Assembly: GCA_036405815.1 (NCBI GenBank)
Contig: DASWWX010000065.1
Location: forward strand, 87,154 to 151,153
DNA length: 64,000 nucleotides
Direction of reading: 5' to 3'
Origin: Solimonas sp036405815
GTDB taxonomy: Bacteria > Pseudomonadota > Gammaproteobacteria > Nevskiales > Nevskiaceae
The position numbers and the translations under genes are program-made. Below the pieces are notes generated by a model. It made no database searches. It had not been told where the DNA came from and saw only the letters and a list, made by a program, of their open reading frames with translations. Each line of letters opens with the position of its first letter. Within the stretch, counting starts at the first letter, position 1. Of this stretch, positions 50,079 through 59,805 are shown one piece after another.

Positions 50079-51068
50079 ATGAAAAAGCCCGTCAAGGTCG
50101 CCATCACCGGCGCCGCCGGTCAGATTGCCTACTCGCTCATCTTCCGCGTCGCCTCGGGCTCCCTGCTCGGCCCGGACCAGCCGGTCATCCTGCAGCTGCT
50201 CGAAGTGCCGGTGCCGGAAGTGCTGGAAAAGCTGAAGGGCACGGTGATGGAAGTCGATGACTGCGCCTTCCCGCTGGTGCACAGCGTGGAAATCCACTCC
50301 GACCCGATGTCGGGCTTCGAGGGCACGGACTACGCCCTGCTGGTCGGCGCCCGCCCGCGCGGCCCCGGCATGGAGCGCAAGGACCTGCTGACCGCCAACG
50401 GCGGCATCTTCGGACCGCAGGGCAAGGCCCTGGCCGCCAAGGCCTCGAAGGACGTGCGTGCGCTGGTCGTCGGCAACCCGGCCAACACCAATGCGCTGAT
50501 CGCCGCGACCGCGGCCGCCAAGGGCGGCCTCGATCCGAGGCAGATCCACGCGATGGTGCGTCTGGACCACAACCGCGCCGTCAGCCAGCTCGCCACCAAG
50601 ACCGGCGTTCACGGCAACGACATCGAGAAGGTCATCATCTGGGGCAACCACAGCTCCACGCAGTACCCGGACATCAGCCACACGACGATCGGCGGCAAGC
50701 CGGCGAAGTCGCTGGTTGACCAGGCCTGGGTCGAGAAGGATTTCATCCCGACCGTGCAGCAGCGCGGCGCCGCGATCATCAAGGCACGCGGCCTGTCGTC
50801 CGCCGCCTCGGCCGCCTCGGCCGCCGTCGACCACGTCCGTGACTGGGCGCTGGGCAGCAACGGCAAGTGGGTGAGCATGGGCGTGCCGTCCGACGGCAGC
50901 TACGGCATCAAGCCGGGCATCGTTTACGGCTATCCCTGCATCTGCAAGAACGGTCAGTACGAGATCGTGCAGGGCCTCTCCGTCGACGAGTTCTCGCGCG
51001 AGCGCATGACCGTCACCGAGAACGAACTGCGCGAAGAGCGCGCCGCGATCGAAGAGCTGCTGAAGTAA
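50079..51068 (+). CDS. mdh: Malate dehydrogenase
   Basis: NAD-dependent TCA cycle enzyme of 329 residues, of the Thermus/Aquaspirillum (cytosolic) subgroup. The Rossmann motif is VAITGAAGQIAYSLIFRVASG. Substrate arginines are in GARPRGPGMERKDLL, then VVGNPANTNALIA, MVRLDHNRA and the catalytic His in IWGNHSSTQYPD. CAGGGAG is 8 nt before the ATG. TAAAAT at 50005-50010 may be its -10. A strong terminator follows. Confidence 0.97.
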   Translation: MKKPVKVAITGAAGQIAYSLIFRVASGSLLGPDQPVILQLLEVPVPEVLEKLKGTVMEVDDCAFPLVHSVEIHSDPMSGFEGTDYALLVGARPRGPGMERKDLLTANGGIFGPQGKALAAKASKDVRALVVGNPANTNALIAATAAAKGGLDPRQIHAMVRLDHNRAVSQLATKTGVHGNDIEKVIIWGNHSSTQYPDISHTTIGGKPAKSLVDQAWVEKDFIPTVQQRGAAIIKARGLSSAASAASAAVDHVRDWALGSNGKWVSMGVPSDGSYGIKPGIVYGYPCICKNGQYEIVQGLSVDEFSRERMTVTENELREERAAIEELLK

Positions 51069-51162
51069 GGCGTTTCGCTACCCGGCCGCGTAGCAGCCGG
51101 CCAAGCGAAACGCGCGCTCGCCGCGTTGCGCTGAGCTTCAGCCGACGTATCGATCGCAGTGT

Positions 51163-51195
51163 CAGAAGGCCGCCTCCGGGCGGCCTTCTGCTTTT
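51163..51195 (+). terminator. Rho-independent terminator of mdh
   Basis: Perfect 12-bp stem CAGAAGGCCGCC / GGCGGCCTTCTG around TCCG (51163-51190), followed by CTTTT. It lies about 95 nt after the mdh stop and 32 nt before corA. Confidence 0.9.
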
Positions 51196-51226
51196 CCGCC
51201 TCACGCGCCTGCGATATGTTGCCGCC

Positions 51227-52185
51227 ATGGCGCTCTACCACCTTCTCAACGGTCAGTCTCCGCGCGTGCTGGACGACAACGATCCGCTGCCGGACGACGG
51301 CCTGATCTGGGCCGACTTCATCCGCGACGACGCGCAAGGCTGGGAATGCTGGGCCGAGCCGGTGCTCGGCGCGCCGATCGATCCCAAGCACGTCTCGGAC
51401 AGCCTCAACGCGCAGCATCCGTCGTTCTTCGACGGCACCTCCGATTACGACATGCTCGTGTTCCAGGGCCTGGGCCCGCGCGACGAGCCGTTCCCGCTGG
51501 AAACGCGCACCGCCGCATTCTTCATGTTCGACCGCGTGCTGGTGACCGTGCGCGCCGCCGACAACGTCAGCGTCGATGTCGTACGTCAGCGACTGCTCGA
51601 CGGCCGCATCAAGACGCCGCCGTCGCCGATGATGCTGGCGCACGCGATTCTCGACGCCATGGTCGATCGCTACCTGCGCATGCGTGAGGTGATGGACCAG
51701 TACTTCACGACGCTGCAGGACGAACTGCTGTCGCCGGACACCCCGATGAACGACTGGCGCTCGCTGCTCGACTGCCGCCGCGAAGTGCGGCGGCTGGAGG
51801 CGCTGTCCGAAGGCCAGATCGACGCGCTCGATGCCTGGCGGCGGGGTTCGCGTTTCGACTGGGACCAGCGCGACGAGGTGCGCATGCGCGATCTCGCCGA
51901 ACACGTCCATCGGGTTCAATCGCACGCGGCGGCGCAGGAGCGCGACATCGAGGCGGCCGTGCAGCTGCACTTCGCCTCGGTCGCACACCGCACCAACCGC
52001 GTCGTGCAGCGGCTGACGGTGATGTCGGCGATCTTCTTCCCGCTGACCCTGATCACCGGCATCTACGGCATGAACTTCCAGCACATGCCGGAACTGGCCT
52101 GGGAGTACGGCTACTACTACACGCTGGGCCTGCTCGGCGTGGTCGGCGGCGGCCTGTGGTGGTACTTCCGCAAGCGACGGCTGTT

Positions 52186-52189
<4 letters not shown>
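51227..52189 (+). CDS. CorA-family divalent metal transporter
   Basis: A 320-residue CorA/ZntB-type channel. A long cytoplasmic alpha/beta and coiled-coil region is followed by two C-terminal helices (about 262-282 and 293-312). The first ends in the YGMNF signature of the ion filter, and the C-terminus is basic (YFRKRRLF). Mg, Co or Zn specificity cannot be fixed; the N-terminal domain style (PLPDDGLIWADF) is closer to ZntB. Its stop codon overlaps that of the convergent gene by the shared tetranucleotide CTAG. Confidence 0.92.
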
Positions 52190-53232
<1,043 letters not shown>

Positions 53233-53456
53233 ATGATTTCCCCGGTCACGGCGCTTGAGGTACGCCACATTCTGCATACCCTTCCCCGCTTGGCTTGTTA
53301 TCACAATTGCCGAGGCTTTTGCCAGCAGCTTCGCCGTCGTTCACGATTCTCCATGGTCACCAATCTGCCGCAACTTGGTGATGTACAAATCGGATAGTCC
53401 CTGCGGCGCTCGGCTAGAATGATGGGCACAGACACTGCGGTACTGCGCATCTGCCT

Positions 53457-54458
53457 ATGCCCGCCGCCCCGATGCGGACGACACCTCAAACCACCTTGAA
53501 CGTGGGTTCGCTTCCGCCACGTCCTTTTCGGCTGCGCTGGACCGATACGCTGCCGGCCGGCGACGAATCACGGCTGCTCGGCTGCGTGATCCACGGCGCG
53601 GCCGTGCCCGGCCGACTACCGCACGGCATTCACGTCGACACGCCGCTGCTGGCAGGCCACGGCGTGGAGTGCTGGGACAGCCCGGTGCCGGTTTCGCGCG
53701 GCGGGGCCGGCGACATTGCCTATGCCGAGAACGGCGACGCGCTGTTCGGACAGCTTCGTGTCGATGCCGCGGCGCTGAGCGTCGATACCGCGGCGGCAAC
53801 CGAACAGGCGTTCCGGCGCATCAGCGAATTTCTCGACGCGCTCGGCTATCGCTGCTGGCGCATGTGGAACTACATCCCGGACATCCATCGCGGCGACGGC
53901 GATCAGGAACGCTACCGGCAGTTCGTGCTGGGTCGCTACCGCGCGCTGGCCACCCGCGAAGGTTTTGAACAGTCGCTGCCGGCCGCGACCGCGATCGGCA
54001 CCCAGGGCGACGACCTGCTGATCTACTGGCTCGCCGGCCGCCACACCGGCACGGCGATCGAGAATCCGCGCCAGACCAGCGCCTGGCGTTATCCACGCCA
54101 GTACGGTCCGCGCAGCCCGAGCTTCGCGCGGGCGCTGCGACTGGACTGGCGCGACGGTGCCGACCTGCTGGTCTCCGGCACCGCCAGCATCGTCGGCCAC
54201 GAAACGCTGCACCACGGCGATCCGGCCGGTCAGCTCCGCGAAATTCTCGCCAACCTCGACGCGCTGCGCGCCGCCGCCGGCCGCGATTGGCGCGCGCATT
54301 CGCTGAAGCTGTTCCTGCGCGATCCGCAGTTGCTGACGACGCTGCGCACCGAGATCGACGCGCTGGCGCAACTCGCCACGCTCAGCGTGCTGCACGGCGA
54401 CATCTGCCGCAGCGATCTGCACCTGGAAATCGAACCGCTGTACGACGCCAGCGCCTGA
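53457..54458 (+). CDS. Chorismatase (FkbO/Hyg5/XanB2 family)
   Basis: A 333-residue chorismate-converting enzyme. FkbO/Hyg5-type folds hydrolyse or rearrange chorismate; XanB2 of Xanthomonas makes 3- and 4-hydroxybenzoate for xanthomonadin and ubiquinone. Diagnostic segments are RCWRMWNYIPDIH (about 132-144), LPAATAIG (about 174-181), IENPRQTSAWRYPRQYGPRSPSFARA and GTASIVGHET (241-250). An ATG at 53472 is an alternative start. No aryl polyene genes flank it. Which hydroxybenzoate it makes cannot be told from sequence. Confidence 0.88.
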   Translation: MPAAPMRTTPQTTLNVGSLPPRPFRLRWTDTLPAGDESRLLGCVIHGAAVPGRLPHGIHVDTPLLAGHGVECWDSPVPVSRGGAGDIAYAENGDALFGQLRVDAAALSVDTAAATEQAFRRISEFLDALGYRCWRMWNYIPDIHRGDGDQERYRQFVLGRYRALATREGFEQSLPAATAIGTQGDDLLIYWLAGRHTGTAIENPRQTSAWRYPRQYGPRSPSFARALRLDWRDGADLLVSGTASIVGHETLHHGDPAGQLREILANLDALRAAAGRDWRAHSLKLFLRDPQLLTTLRTEIDALAQLATLSVLHGDICRSDLHLEIEPLYDASA

Positions 54459-54484
54459 GCGCCGCCACCGGCTCGCGCCGCGCC

Positions 54485-56104
54485 TCAGCGTGCGTCGGCG
54501 AGTATCAGGTCCGCGCCCTTCTCCGCGATCATCGAGGTCGGCGCGTTGGTGTTGGAGCCGTTCAGCGTCGGCATGACCGACGCATCGATCACGCGCAGGC
54601 TACGTACCCCGCGCACGCGCAGCTGCGGATCGACCACCGCCATCGCATCCACGCCCATCTTGCAGGTGCCGACCGGGTGGTAGACGGTCTCCGCCGCCGT
54701 GGCGATCCAGGCACGCAGCTGTTCCTCGGTCTGCACCTGCGGCCCCGGCTGCAGCTCCTCGGCACCGTGCGCGGCAAAGGCCGGTTGCGCCAGCACCTCG
54801 CGGGTCAGGCGGATGCCGTCGACGAGGCGGCGCCAGTCGCGCGCCTCGGTGAGATAGCGCGGATCGATGCGTGGCGGCGCCAGCGGGTCGGCGCTGTCCA
54901 GACCCAGCTTGCCGCGCGAGGCCGGGCGCAGATCGCAGAGGTAGGCGATGTAGCCGTAGCCGGTCAGCATCGGCCCGAGACGGAAGCCGTGATGAACGTT
55001 CGGCACGGCGGCGAAATGCCATTGCAGATCGGGAATCGGCTCGTCGGCACGCGACTTGAAGAAGCCGCCGGCCTCGACGACGTTGCTGGCGAACTCGCCC
55101 TTGCGGCCGAACAGGTAGGCAAACAGATTCTTGAGGCCGCGCCACAGCGAGGTCGGATGCAGCGACACGCCGTTACGGCACTTCGCGCGCGTCTCGATGA
55201 TGACTTCCAGATGGTCTTGCAGGTTCTCGCCGACGCCGGGCAGGTCGACCTTCACCTCGATGCCGTGCTGCTGCAGTTCCGCACGCGGACCGATGCCGGA
55301 CAACATCAGCAGCTGCGGCGACTGGAACGCGCCGGCCGACAGGATCACCTCGCGCTGCGCGCGGATTTCTTCGTCGCGACCCTTGTGCCTGAACTGCACG
55401 CCGACTGCGCGGTCGCCGTCGAACAGTACGCGCGTCGCCTGCGCGTTGGTGAGAATGCGCAGGTTCTTGCGCGCACGCACGTCCGGCGTCAGATACGCCT
55501 GCGCGTTGCTGTAACGGCGCCCGTCCTTCTGGAACACCTTGAACGTGCCGACACCTTCCTGCTCGACGCCGTTGAAGTCGTCGTTGGCACGGTGGCCCGC
55601 CTGCTGCGCGGCCTTGATGAAGACGTGCGTCAGCGGATTCAAGGCTTCGCGCGTATCCACGTGCAGCGGGCCGTCGAAGCCATGGAATGGCTTGTTCTCC
55701 TCGCGCAGCGGGCCGGCATAGGTTTCCGACTTGCGGAAGTACGGCAGCACCTCGTCGTACGACCAGCCCTCGCAGCCCAGGCTCGCCCAGTGGTCGTAGT
55801 CCCAGCGGTGGCCGCGCGTGCACACCATCGCGTTGATGCTGCTGCAGCCGCCCAGCACCTTGCCGCGCGGCTGGTAGGTGGGCCGGTTGCCGAGCGCCGG
55901 CTGCGGCACGCTCCAGAATTTCCAGTTGGCGAACCAGCCGCGCACCAGCGGCACCACGCCGAACGGAATGTGGATCAGCGGATTGCTATCGTTGGGGCCG
56001 GCTTCCAGCAGCACCACCTGGAAACGCCCGTCGGCCGAGAGCCGATTGGCCAGCACGCAGCCGGCGGAACCGCCACCGACGATCAGGTAGTCGCAGCGAT
56101 CCAT
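54485..56104 (-). CDS. GMC-family FAD-dependent oxidoreductase (choline dehydrogenase-like)
   Basis: A 539-residue alcohol dehydrogenase of the GMC family. FAD is bound by YLIVGGGSAGCVLANRLS; GMC signature 1 is in GKVLGGCSSINAMVCTRG, signature 2 in GAFQSPQLLMLSGIGP. The active-site His is in VYHPVGTCKMG and the Asn in NGSNTNAPTSMIAEK. GAGGAA lies 7 nt before the ATG at 56104, 10 nt after the monooxygenase stop, so the two form an operon. Alcohol substrate unknown; aliphatic, terpenoid or PEG alcohols are typical. Confidence 0.93.
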   Translation of the reverse strand: MDRCDYLIVGGGSAGCVLANRLSADGRFQVVLLEAGPNDSNPLIHIPFGVVPLVRGWFANWKFWSVPQPALGNRPTYQPRGKVLGGCSSINAMVCTRGHRWDYDHWASLGCEGWSYDEVLPYFRKSETYAGPLREENKPFHGFDGPLHVDTREALNPLTHVFIKAAQQAGHRANDDFNGVEQEGVGTFKVFQKDGRRYSNAQAYLTPDVRARKNLRILTNAQATRVLFDGDRAVGVQFRHKGRDEEIRAQREVILSAGAFQSPQLLMLSGIGPRAELQQHGIEVKVDLPGVGENLQDHLEVIIETRAKCRNGVSLHPTSLWRGLKNLFAYLFGRKGEFASNVVEAGGFFKSRADEPIPDLQWHFAAVPNVHHGFRLGPMLTGYGYIAYLCDLRPASRGKLGLDSADPLAPPRIDPRYLTEARDWRRLVDGIRLTREVLAQPAFAAHGAEELQPGPQVQTEEQLRAWIATAAETVYHPVGTCKMGVDAMAVVDPQLRVRGVRSLRVIDASVMPTLNGSNTNAPTSMIAEKGADLILADAR

Positions 56105-56114
56105 GCGCGTTTCC

Positions 56115-57617
56115 TCAGGCCGCGCGCGACAGCGCGCCAACCGCTTCGTGCGGCACGAAACGGTAGTGCGCGAACTCCGGTGCGCGCGTGCGGCGCGCGA
56201 ACTCGATCATCGAGCCGACCCAGTTGTTGGTGTTGCGACCGTCCGCGGTCTTGTACCAGCTCTGGCAATCGCCGGTGTAGGTCGTGCCTTCGCTGCGCTG
56301 CTGCATCTCGCGCGCGTAGACGATCTGCGCGTCGATGCGCAGATCGGCATAGGCCACGCCCTGGCGCTGGCGCTCGGCGATCAGCTGCGCGAGATAGCGT
56401 TGCTGACGTTCCAGCATGTAGATGATCGACCCCGAACCCACGTTCGTGTTCGGGCCGTACAGCACATAGAAATTCGGGAAGCCCGAGATCGCCATGCCCA
56501 GATACGCCTCGGCGCCCTGCTGCCAGGTCTGGTGCAGATCCTTGCCGCCCAGTCCGCGCACCGTCATCGGCGTCAGGAACTGCGTGGCCTTGAAGCCGGT
56601 GCCGTAGATGATCGCGTCGACTTCGCGCAGCCTGCCGTCGGCGGTGCGCACGCCGGTTTCGGTGATCTCGGCGACCGCGTCGTCGACCACTTCCGTCACC
56701 GGCGCGGCCAGCGCCGGCAGCCAGGCGTTGGTCAGCAGGATGCGCTTGCAGCCGATCGGGAAATCCGGCTTCAGCTTCTTGCGCAGCACCGGATCGCGCA
56801 CCTGCCACCACAACTGCAGCTTGGAGATCGACGTCACCAGACCGGCCAACAGCCTGTTGCCGTTGTAGGCCGCTGCCAGCACTTCGCAGACCAGGAAGAT
56901 GCGCAGGCGGTCGAGGTCGTGGATGAACGGGACAGTGTCCAGCAGCCAGCGCTCGAAACGCGAGAACTGCTTCTCCACCTTCGGGAACGTCCAGCCCGGG
57001 GAGCGCTGGAACAGCTTCAGCGACTTCACACGCTTGACGATCTCCGGCACGAACTGCACGGCGCTGGCGCCGGTGCCGATCACCGCCACGGTTTTGCCTT
57101 CCAGCGCATACGTGTGATCCCAGTTCGCGGAGTGGAAGGTCTTGCCCTGGAATTTCTCGCGGCCGGGAATGTTCGGGTACGCCGGCTGGTGCAGCTGGCC
57201 GACGGCGCTGACCACGCTCTCGGCCTCCACCGTGTCGCCGTCCTTGAACGTCAGCGTCCACAGCGCGCGCGCATCGTCGAACGCGGCCTGCGTCACCTCG
57301 CGGCCGTAGCGGATGTGGCGGTCGAGGTCGTATTTCTTCGCGACGTGATGCTGGTAGGCGAGGATCTCGCTCTGCTTGGCGTAGCGCCAGGCCCAGGGAT
57401 AGTGCGGCTCGAAGGAATACGAGTAGAAGTGCGAGGGCACGTCGCAGCCGCAGCCGGGATAGGTGTTCTCGCGCCAGGTGCCGCCAAGGTCGGCGGCCTT
57501 CTCGAACATTGCGATGTGGTCGATGCCGGCCTGCTTCAGCGAGTAGGCCATGCCCAGACCGCCGAAACCGCTGCCGATGATCGCGACCTTGAACGGCCGC
57601 GCGTCTTTTTCCGTCAT
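56115..57617 (-). CDS. Flavin-containing / Baeyer-Villiger-type monooxygenase
   Basis: A 500-residue class B flavoprotein. FAD motif VAIIGSGFGGLGMAYSLK, the Baeyer-Villiger fingerprint FxGxxxHxxxW (FQGKTFHSANW), NADPH motif VIGTGASAVQFVPEI and the late YGTGFKATQFL are all visible. Such enzymes insert oxygen next to ketones, or hydroxylate long alkanes in AlmA-like cases. GGGGAG lies 7 nt before the ATG. Operon leader upstream of the GMC oxidoreductase, divergent from an AraC regulator. Confidence 0.93.
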   Translation of the reverse strand: MTEKDARPFKVAIIGSGFGGLGMAYSLKQAGIDHIAMFEKAADLGGTWRENTYPGCGCDVPSHFYSYSFEPHYPWAWRYAKQSEILAYQHHVAKKYDLDRHIRYGREVTQAAFDDARALWTLTFKDGDTVEAESVVSAVGQLHQPAYPNIPGREKFQGKTFHSANWDHTYALEGKTVAVIGTGASAVQFVPEIVKRVKSLKLFQRSPGWTFPKVEKQFSRFERWLLDTVPFIHDLDRLRIFLVCEVLAAAYNGNRLLAGLVTSISKLQLWWQVRDPVLRKKLKPDFPIGCKRILLTNAWLPALAAPVTEVVDDAVAEITETGVRTADGRLREVDAIIYGTGFKATQFLTPMTVRGLGGKDLHQTWQQGAEAYLGMAISGFPNFYVLYGPNTNVGSGSIIYMLERQQRYLAQLIAERQRQGVAYADLRIDAQIVYAREMQQRSEGTTYTGDCQSWYKTADGRNTNNWVGSMIEFARRTRAPEFAHYRFVPHEAVGALSRAA

Positions 57618-57726
57618 ATCGAATCTCCCCTGCACTCCGACCGCATCATGCCCGCGCCCCGCCGGACGGGGGATGACGGTGGCGGCCAGTCGATTGATAA
57701 TTTCGGCCACCGTCGCGGGATTGTCC

Positions 57727-58764
57727 ATGTCCTCCGTCCACGCCGTGCGCCGCACCACCGTCAGCGCGCAGTTGCTCACGCAGCTGGCGGCGGAGCATGG
57801 CCTGGCGCCCGAACGCAGCCTGCGCGGCACCGGCCTCGACGTGCGCGCACTGGCCGATCCGAACGCGGAAGCCACCGCCGCGCAGGAGCTGCAACTGGTG
57901 CGCAATCTGCTACGCGAACTCGGCCCGATTCCGGGGCTCGGCCTCGACGCCGGCCTGCGCTACCCGCTGTCGGCCTACGGCATCTGGGGCTTCGCGATGC
58001 TGAGCAGCCCGACGTTCCGCGCCGTCACCGAGGTCGTCTCGCGCTTTCTCGATCTGAGCTACGCCTTCGTGCGCTTCCGGCCCGAGGAGACGGCGACGGC
58101 GTTCTGGATCGTCATGGACGACACCGAGATTCCCGACGACCTGCGCCAGTTCCTGCTGGAGCGCGACTTCGCCGCCTGCTGCAACGTCATCCGCGAATTG
58201 CGGCCCGGCGGGCTGCCGATGCGCGAGCTGACGTTCCGCTTCGAGCGTCCCGCCTATGCCGCGCGCTTCCAGGCACTCGCCGGCGTGATGCCGCGCTTCG
58301 GCGCACCGCGCAACGCCGCGCGTTTCGAACTCGCCGACGTCGATGCGCCGCTGCCGCAGGCCAATCCGCTGATGGCGCGCATGGGCCTGGAGCAGTGCCA
58401 GCAGTTGCTGGCCCGCCGGCAGATCCGCACCGGCCTCGCCGGCCGCGTACGCGACCGGCTGCTGCAGACGCCGGGCGATCCCGCCGGCATCGACACCGTC
58501 GCCGAGGAACTGCACATGGCCCCGCGCAGCCTGCGGCGCCATCTGGCGCAGGAAGGCACCTCGTTCCGCGCACTGGTCGACGAAGTGCGGCAAGCGCTGG
58601 CCGAGGAACTGCTGACGACGGCCGACCTGAAGCTGGAGGAAGTGGCGATGCGGCTCGGCTACTCGGAGCCGGCGAGCCTGATCCATGCCTTCAAGCGCTG
58701 GAAAGGTATGACGCCCAGCGTGTTCCGCGAGCAACGGCGAGGCGCGCCCACCGCTTCGGTCTGA
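57727..58764 (+). CDS. AraC-family transcriptional regulator
   Basis: A 345-residue regulator. The N-terminal effector domain is of the arabinose-binding-like type (PF12625 style: PLSAYGIWGFAMLSSPTFRAV). The C-terminal AraC DNA-binding domain has DTVAEELHMAPRSLRRHLAQEGTSF and LEEVAMRLGYSEPASLIHAFKRWKGMTPSVFR. It is divergent from the monooxygenase/GMC operon with 109 nt between the starts, so it is the likely regulator of that operon in response to a hydrophobic substrate. Confidence 0.92.
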   Translation: MSSVHAVRRTTVSAQLLTQLAAEHGLAPERSLRGTGLDVRALADPNAEATAAQELQLVRNLLRELGPIPGLGLDAGLRYPLSAYGIWGFAMLSSPTFRAVTEVVSRFLDLSYAFVRFRPEETATAFWIVMDDTEIPDDLRQFLLERDFAACCNVIRELRPGGLPMRELTFRFERPAYAARFQALAGVMPRFGAPRNAARFELADVDAPLPQANPLMARMGLEQCQQLLARRQIRTGLAGRVRDRLLQTPGDPAGIDTVAEELHMAPRSLRRHLAQEGTSFRALVDEVRQALAEELLTTADLKLEEVAMRLGYSEPASLIHAFKRWKGMTPSVFREQRRGAPTASV

Positions 58765-58869
58765 CGCATCGGGTGCCAGGCCGGCCTGTGCCGGCTACTG
58801 CGATCAGGGGAAGTGCCGACACGCGCACGATGTCTCAATGCCGCAGGCAACCCCCACGAGGTGAACCCG

Positions 58870-59391
58870 ATGAGCGACGTCACGGAACCCTTGACCGGCG
58901 CCGCGCGCCGGCAGGCGCTCAACGGCCGCATCCAGGCCTTCAGCCAGAGCCTGCGGCAGGGCGCGACGCTGCGCCCGCGGCTGATCGAGCTGGTGCGCTT
59001 GCGCATCGCCTTTCACAACCAGTGCCGCTACTGCATGTCGGTGCGCGTCGGCGCGGCGCTGGACGACGGGCTCACGGAGCCGCTGGTGTGTTCGCTGGAA
59101 AAACCGGCGGACGATCCGGACCTGAGTGCAGCGGAGAAGGCGGCGCTGGCCTTTGCCGATCGTTTCGCCACCGATCACCTGTCGATCGACGCGACGGTGC
59201 TGGCGCGGCTGCGCAAGCACTTCGACGAGGATGAGTTGATGGACCTCGGTGCACTCGCCGCATGTTTCACCGGTTTCGGGCGCATGGGCGCGGTGTTCGA
59301 CGGCGGCGAGACGCTGCCGGTGGGGCCGCGCGCCGACGACGGCGCGCCGCTCGCGCCCTGGCGTGTCGAGCAACCGCTGGTCGTGCGCTAG
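58870..59391 (+). CDS. Carboxymuconolactone decarboxylase / AhpD-like family protein
   Basis: A 173-residue helical protein with the CMD/AhpD core IELVRLRIAFHNQCRYCMSVRVGAAL, including redox-active-type Cys52 and Cys55. AhpD-like proteins act as thiol antioxidants; many others are of unknown role. It follows the AraC gene by 105 nt and converges on the DUF2834 gene. Confidence 0.88.
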   Translation: MSDVTEPLTGAARRQALNGRIQAFSQSLRQGATLRPRLIELVRLRIAFHNQCRYCMSVRVGAALDDGLTEPLVCSLEKPADDPDLSAAEKAALAFADRFATDHLSIDATVLARLRKHFDEDELMDLGALAACFTGFGRMGAVFDGGETLPVGPRADDGAPLAPWRVEQPLVVR

Positions 59392-59413
59392 CGCGTAGCG
59401 CAGCGCCGCCGCA

Positions 59414-59764
59414 TCAAGCCGCCGACAACGGATTCGCGATGGCGGGCTCGCGCAGGCGACGCTCACGGAACAGCAGGAACAGCCCGACACCGAAGCCGAG
59501 GCTGACGAACACCGTGATCGGCACGAAGATCCACGCCCAGCGCATCGACAATCGCTGCGCCTCGATCACCATCCAGAGATTGATGATGAGGTAGGCGAAA
59601 CTCAGGTCGGCCAGCGCCGACCGGGTCGCGGGATTGACCAGGCATTGCCGGATCCAGTCGATCCATCCCGCGTCCGGCTGCTGCAGGTATTCGAGGTTGT
59701 GATGCCAACCGACGGCAGCCGCAGCAAGCGCCAGCGTCCCGTAGACGACTTCGCGTATCGACAT
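59414..59764 (-). CDS. DUF2834-like small membrane protein
   Basis: A 116-residue protein with three predicted helices: VVYGTLALAAAAVGW, LADLSFAYLIINLWMVIEA and WIFVPITVFVSLGFGVGLFLLF. The ADLSFAYLIINLWMVIEAQRL...W motif and the terminal FRERR match DUF2834. GGGAG lies 7 nt before the chosen ATG. It is 41 nt downstream of the dihaem protein gene, same strand, and is probably its operon partner. Function unknown. Confidence 0.75.
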   Translation of the reverse strand: MSIREVVYGTLALAAAAVGWHHNLEYLQQPDAGWIDWIRQCLVNPATRSALADLSFAYLIINLWMVIEAQRLSMRWAWIFVPITVFVSLGFGVGLFLLFRERRLREPAIANPLSAA

Positions 59765-59805
59765 GCTCGTTCTCCCGATCATCGAGCCGCGAAACCGCTG
59801 CGGCC

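Noticed and set aside
50805..50830. Direct repeat encoding Ser-Ala-Ala in mdh
   Set aside because: The short alanine-rich repeat (SAASAASAA) lies within a helix of a normal-length enzyme; it is not a mobile or regulatory repeat.
53294..53309. Sequence resembling half of a lac-type operator (TTGTTATCACAATT)
   Set aside because: It lacks the full symmetric operator length, and no LacI-family regulator is present. It lies upstream of the chosen start of the glycine-tract protein but is most likely coincidental.
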